Shown here: piece by piece, positions 59,245 to 64,000 of the stretch | Layout: every line of letters starts with the position of its first letter | Position numbering within the stretch: position 1 is the first letter of the stretch | NCBI GenBank assembly: GCA_010093485.1 | Contig: MU001499.1 | Coordinates: 1,924,165-1,988,164 of the forward strand | Reading direction: 5' to 3' | DNA from: Karstenula rhodostoma CBS 690.94 | Taxonomy: Eukaryota > Ascomycota > Dothideomycetes > Pleosporales > Didymosphaeriaceae | DNA length: 64,000 bases | Notes under the pieces: model-generated | What the model was told of the DNA's origin: nothing | What the model saw: the letters and a program-made list of their open reading frames with translations, nothing else | Databases searched by the model: none | Position numbers and translations under genes: made by a program

Positions 59245-62200
59245 CCCTAGCTATACTCTATTCTACTCTATTAACTTATTATAGATTATACTAGATTATA
59301 AATACTACCTTAATCTAAAACTTACTAATATCTATAAAAAGTAACCTATCTAGCCTACTATAAATTTAAATTATAAATAGTCTAGAAATAAATCCAGGCC
59401 TTTTTTTTATTTTATCTTAGCTAGACTTTACTATTAAATAGTAACCAAGCTTATATAAATATTAATTTACTTTACTATCTTTATAATCTCCCCTAATAAG
59501 TTATTAACTATATCTAGTTTTAAAGTAGTTACTAGTTTCCCTAATATAAATTTAAGTATTTAGAACTATAAAAATCCTTATAACTAGTATACTATCTTTA
59601 TAGCCTCCTATAATTATATAGCTAAGTTTACTAGCCCCTATACTTTCTAGTCCTATATTAAGGAGAATATTAAATTATTTACTAAGAAAAATAACTTTAA
59701 GCTAGATAAGTTTAATTTCTAGGACTATAAAATATAGCCTAATTCCCTACTAATTAAACCCCTAAGTAAGTATATCTATACTTTTAATTATAAGTTTAGA
59801 CTAGTATTTTATAATAAAGTATAAGACTTTCTATAAAATTAGAATTCTATATAGAGGACTATCTTATAATTATATCTATATAGATTATTTCTATTATTAG
59901 GCTATCCTATATCTAGGGGTATAGAAGATATTAGAAACTACTTAAAACTACTAGAGGATCTAAACCTCCTTAATAAGTTTACTAAGTAGAAGGATAAATA
60001 CTATAAGGAGTTAGCTAAAACTAGCTATATTATAGGGTTCTATCTAGGTTATAATAACCCCTACCTACTTAATAAGGAGGATCCTAAGTAAGTTCCCCTA
60101 TAGAGAGGTTAGGAAACTTTCCTATATTTCCCCCTAATATATACTAATAATATATAGTATATACTTTAGATTTCTATATAGTAACTAGATAGAGTTTATA
60201 ATAAATACCCTAAGCCCTATTTATAATAAATAGATTACTTAAGGAAAGCTTATATAATTAACTATAGTATATTTTATATTTAAATATAACTTTAATAGTA
60301 CTATTATCTTTAGATCTAGAAATACTATTAGCTAGTCTATTCTACTAAAGTACTATTATACTATTAAGTAAGTATTTATACTATTAAATAAATATATCTA
60401 TAATAACTAGTTTATATACTAGTTTAAGTATATATTTATAATATATAAGAGCTCTAGTAGTTAAAATATTTCTATAATTAATATTTATACTTAGAAAACT
60501 ATCTAGATTATTAAGTTTTACCCTTTTTTTAGGTATCTATATATTAAGGTTAATATAGAGAAGTAACCTAAGGACTCTATATATAGATATAATAATAATT
60601 AGCTTAACCTAAAATATAATCTAAACTATAAATTCTAATTTTATAACTAGTTCCCCCTTTTTAAAGAGTATAATACACTCCCTAAGGGTAGTTTAAAAGA
60701 ATATAGTAATTATATTTAGTAATTATTTAAAAAAATACTAGATATAAATTATAATACTATCCCTACTAATATTAACTAGAATAAGCTTAATAATATCTAG
60801 CTTATCTATAAGTTCCTTAAGCGCTTACTAAAAATATAAGTAATTATAGCCCTTATTATAAACTAGACTCTAGTTTATAATAAAAAGATTATTCTATAGT
60901 TTTTTATACTTCTAATTTAGGAACTTATTTAAGAAATTCTTAAACTATTAGGGTATATACTATTTTTAGTTTACTCCTCTAATAGTATAGTCTAGTATAA
61001 CTAGATTTAATCTCTCTAGAATAGTATTAAGACTAAGATTTATATCCTTCTTATATCCTTTTAAGTATTTAATATTGGCTATAACCTCTAGAATAATAGT
61101 TATATTAGTACTCTTATAGATTTCCCCTTAAACTAAAATATAGAGGACTAGACTCTTAAATATTAGTACTAAAGTAGCTAATATTTAAATATATACTTCT
61201 TCTATATTACTATCTAAAGAATATATAGCGTCTAGTAATATAAATAAATTAATTTATTTAGGAATACTCTAAAAACTTTTCTATATACCCCCTATATAAT
61301 AACTATCCTTACTAACTTTTCTAGTAAAAACCTACTTACTTTATTAGTATTAGTATCTATTTTCTTTAACTATACTATTAAGGAAAATAGTATTAAGAAG
61401 TTTACTAAAATCTTTAATATTCTAGAGAATATTATTACTTAGATATATAAAAATATACTAGATACCTTTATTAAAAGGCCTAAGTATAATATAGCCTTTA
61501 ATAATACTAACTATAAGTATCTCTTTATATTTAGTAAACGTGCTATAAAATTTATTAAGGAGAAGTATAAAAACTATAAATACTCTTCTAAATAGTAACC
61601 TACTTTAGTCCTATTTTCTATTATAATATATACTCTTATAGTCTCTACTTCTACTAGGACTATTATTAAAATATCTAGTTTTCTAGATAACTTTACTAAG
61701 GATATTATTAAATTAGGGTAACTAGAGTTAGATATATATAAAATAGTCTAAATAAAGGAATATAATTTTAATCTAGATAATATTTTTTATACTAAGTTTA
61801 TATTTAAGAAAAAGAAAAAACCTAATATAGCCTACCTTATAAATTATACTCTAAAGGTAAGTAATATACTATTTAAAATATAGGTAAAGCTTAATAAGTA
61901 TACTAAAGATACTAGAATAGATTTATAAAATTCTTATCTAACTATTATTCCTATATAATATAATAGTCTCTAGATATTTAATAATATCTATATAGAAATA
62001 CTTAAGGCTACCTAAGAAACTAATATAGAGTAGAGTTCTAATAAGTAAGTATTAGATATTAAGAAGTATTTAGATAAGTATAGTATATAGAATATACTTA
62101 ATTATATAAAGTAATATCTAATATATTATCTACCTTCTAGTAATCTTATACCTCTAAATATATAAGAATATAGTTAGGTTATAAAATAAATTAAGGCCTA

Positions 62201-63562
62201 TAAGAGTCTAAAGGATATAGACTATTTAACTATAGTACTAAAAAAGTTTAGTAGAGATAGTAGAAAGAGAAAATAGTAAGTAGTATTATATAGTTATAGT
62301 ATAATAGAGATTAAAGTAGGGGATAGAGATTAAAATAGAGTATAGAGATTAAAATAAAGTATAGAAATTAAAATAGGGTTATAGTCTAGAACTATAATCT
62401 AATAGTAATAGAGATTAAAGTAGAGTTATAGTCTAGAACTATATAATAATAGTTAGTATAGATAGTCCTAATTTATAGATATATTCTACTATTTATTTAT
62501 ATTTTTTTACTATAGTATTAAAAATCTACTATAGTAGTCTTTATTATAACCTTTACCTTAGGTAGTATAACCTAGTAATATCTTATATACTATTATATAG
62601 GTAGACCTACTAAGATATCTATTTATAGTTTAATAATTATTTTATAACCCTTTTCTCCCCTTTTTCTTTTTTTTTTTCTTTTTTCTTTTTCCCTTCTCCT
62701 CTCTTTTCTCTCTTCTCTTTCTACTACTTTCTCTAAATTACCTTCTTACCTACTATTCTATAATATAAGTATATAATATATTTTAACTCTTCTATAGGTT
62801 ATTTAATCTTAATAAGTACTCTACTAACTAATCTATAAGGGAGATTTATAATTACTAATAGTAAAATAATATCTATACTATTATTAGTATAATTTATAAA
62901 GTATAAAAGGCTTCCCTTTTTAATAATATATACTATCTATCTTTCCTAGATAACTAAATAAAATTTAGTATTTCTAGAAATATAATAAAGAATTAAAAAG
63001 TAGCCTTCTATACTACTAAACTCTAGTCTAGCTAATTAGGGGTATTTATAATCTTAATACCCCTAGACCTACCTATATAGATATAGCGCTAAATAGTATT
63101 ATCTATAAAAAAAAAGTATAATATTACTTTACTTTTTAATAATATAGATATTAAAGCTAACTAGAATAAGTTTATCTATCTCTATAATTATAAGGAAGAT
63201 AGTCTTAAGTAGGTAATACTATAAAAGGAGTATAATAAGTATATTATAGGTATTATAATAGATATAGTCTAAGTAGCTAAGAATATATATTTTACTAATC
63301 TAGTAAATTAGTTTATATAGTTAGAATTAGGTAATCTAAATAAAGAGTAGATATAGGTACTTAAGGAATATATACTTAAAAAGGAAGAAAGAGAATAACT
63401 ATCTAGATACTCTAGTAATTTACTATTTATAATAAATAAGCTTAGTAACTACCCTTATAATAATACTAGTAATAACTTTAATATATATAAGTATTTTAGA
63501 GTATATATTATAAAGAATCTAGACACCTTTATAGGTAATAAATAGGCCAGGTATAGCTAGGG

Positions 63563-63589
63563 GGCTTATAGTAAACTTTCCTATAAACC
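63563..63589. repeat. Imperfect copy of the 27-bp palindrome
   Basis: GGCTTATAGTAAA, C, TTTCCTATAAACC, followed by CCCTA. It matches the palindrome at 59218 except for two bases in the left arm, and lies about 210 bp from the RIP-free end. Confidence 0.8.
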
Positions 63590-63810
63590 CCCTACCTAAC
63601 CCTAAGTATAATATAATAATATAATATATAGTATTAGTATATAGATAGTATTAGTATTTAGAGTATATATAAATATAGTTAGTATATAGTATTGGTATTT
63701 AGATTATAAATTAGTAGGGGGTAATTATCCTAGTAGAGGTAGAGAAGATTATATATAGGTATTAAATAGTATAAACCTATTAACTATGTTCTATATTATT
63801 ATAATACCCC

Positions 63811-63907
63811 GTGTAGCTTAAAGCAGTCACTGGTAAGGGGATGTAGGGCGCGAGGGTCGCCGGAGGTGACCCGCAGCGCCCGTGGACCCACCGGCGGGAT
63901 ATCCCAG
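63811..63907. other. GC-rich telomere-adjacent island with stem-loop
   Basis: About 100 bp of normal to high GC between the AT block and the telomere. GGGCGC (63846-63851) pairs with GCGCCC (63876-63881). Inside, 63854-63861 pairs with 63865-63872 with one mismatch and a GGA loop. CpA and TpG are retained, so RIP did not act here. Confidence 0.75.
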
Positions 63908-63909
63908 GG

Positions 63910-64000
63910 TTAGGGTTAGGGTTAGGGTTAGGGTTAGGGTTAGGGTTAGGGTTAGGGTTAGGGTTAGGGTTAGGGTTAGGGTTAGGGTTAGGGTTAGGGT
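63910..64000 (+). repeat. Telomere, (TTAGGG)15
   Basis: Fifteen uninterrupted TTAGGG units plus one base reach the end of the window. The G-rich strand runs 5' to 3' outward, so this is the right end of the chromosome. Confidence 0.99.

Larger units (their letters stand above)
50354..63800. repeat. Subtelomeric AT-rich block with extreme RIP signature
   Basis: About 13.4 kb made almost only of A, T, CT/AG and CC/GG steps. CpA and TpG are nearly missing (none in the first 600 bases by eye) and CpG is rare, while TpA is very frequent. This is the product of RIP, which turns CpA into TpA on both strands of duplicated DNA. All frames are full of TAA and TAG. It contains a recognisable decayed RecQ helicase, short tandem repeats and recurrent palindromes. 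Other parts look like former coding repeats, but I could not assign a class. Confidence 0.9.

Noticed and set aside
50354..63800. Mitochondrial DNA insertion or centromere
   Set aside because: AT-richness alone would allow it, but the specific loss of CpA/TpG, the RecQ remnant and the telomere show RIPed subtelomeric repeat.

Overview
This window is the right-hand end of a chromosome of a filamentous ascomycete (Pezizomycotina, probably Dothideomycetes). The evidence is about 15 TTAGGG repeats at its very end, introns mostly of 44-100 bp with GT...CTNAY...AG signals, typical Pezizomycotina gene families, and a long AT-rich block with an extreme RIP (repeat-induced point mutation) signature. 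Exon coordinates were read by eye from splice consensus, reading frame and family motifs, without transcript data.

Layout. 1-9.6 kb holds conserved housekeeping genes: GCN1 (5' part of the gene, minus), a DHX29/YLR419W-type DEAH helicase (plus) and HFI1/ADA1 (minus). 9.6-14.9 kb is gene-poor, with an interrupted F-box-like gene and two diverged copies of an unknown segment. 14.9-19.3 kb has the HtrA-like protease NMA111 and a small lysine-rich protein, both minus. 21.5-26.2 kb has a Zn2Cys6 regulator and a cytochrome P450 arranged tail to tail. 26.4-27.3 kb has a 91-bp tandem repeat and two short TA-flanked inverted-repeat transposons. 28.6-33.3 kb has a one-pass membrane protein, a coiled-coil protein with cell-cycle-like promoter boxes, and OST3.

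34.1-49.1 kb is accessory and resembles a specialised-metabolism cluster: UbiA-type prenyltransferase, a P450 broken by a nonsense codon, an AflR-like Zn2Cys6 regulator, an unrecognised gene also broken by a nonsense codon, a rhodopsin-domain membrane protein, a 14-helix MFS transporter and a sulfotransferase-like P-loop protein. If these act together, a prenylated product would be made, oxidised, possibly modified and exported under the AflR-like factor. Two broken frames suggest the pathway is decaying.

49.3-63.8 kb is a subtelomeric repeat block containing a 925-bp assembly gap. It starts with a 22-bp minisatellite that becomes more AT-rich toward the telomere. Beyond the gap CpA and TpG are almost absent. 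Inside it a RecQ-family, telomere-linked-type helicase can still be read in one frame with many stops. A GC-rich hairpin of about 100 bp and the telomere close the chromosome.
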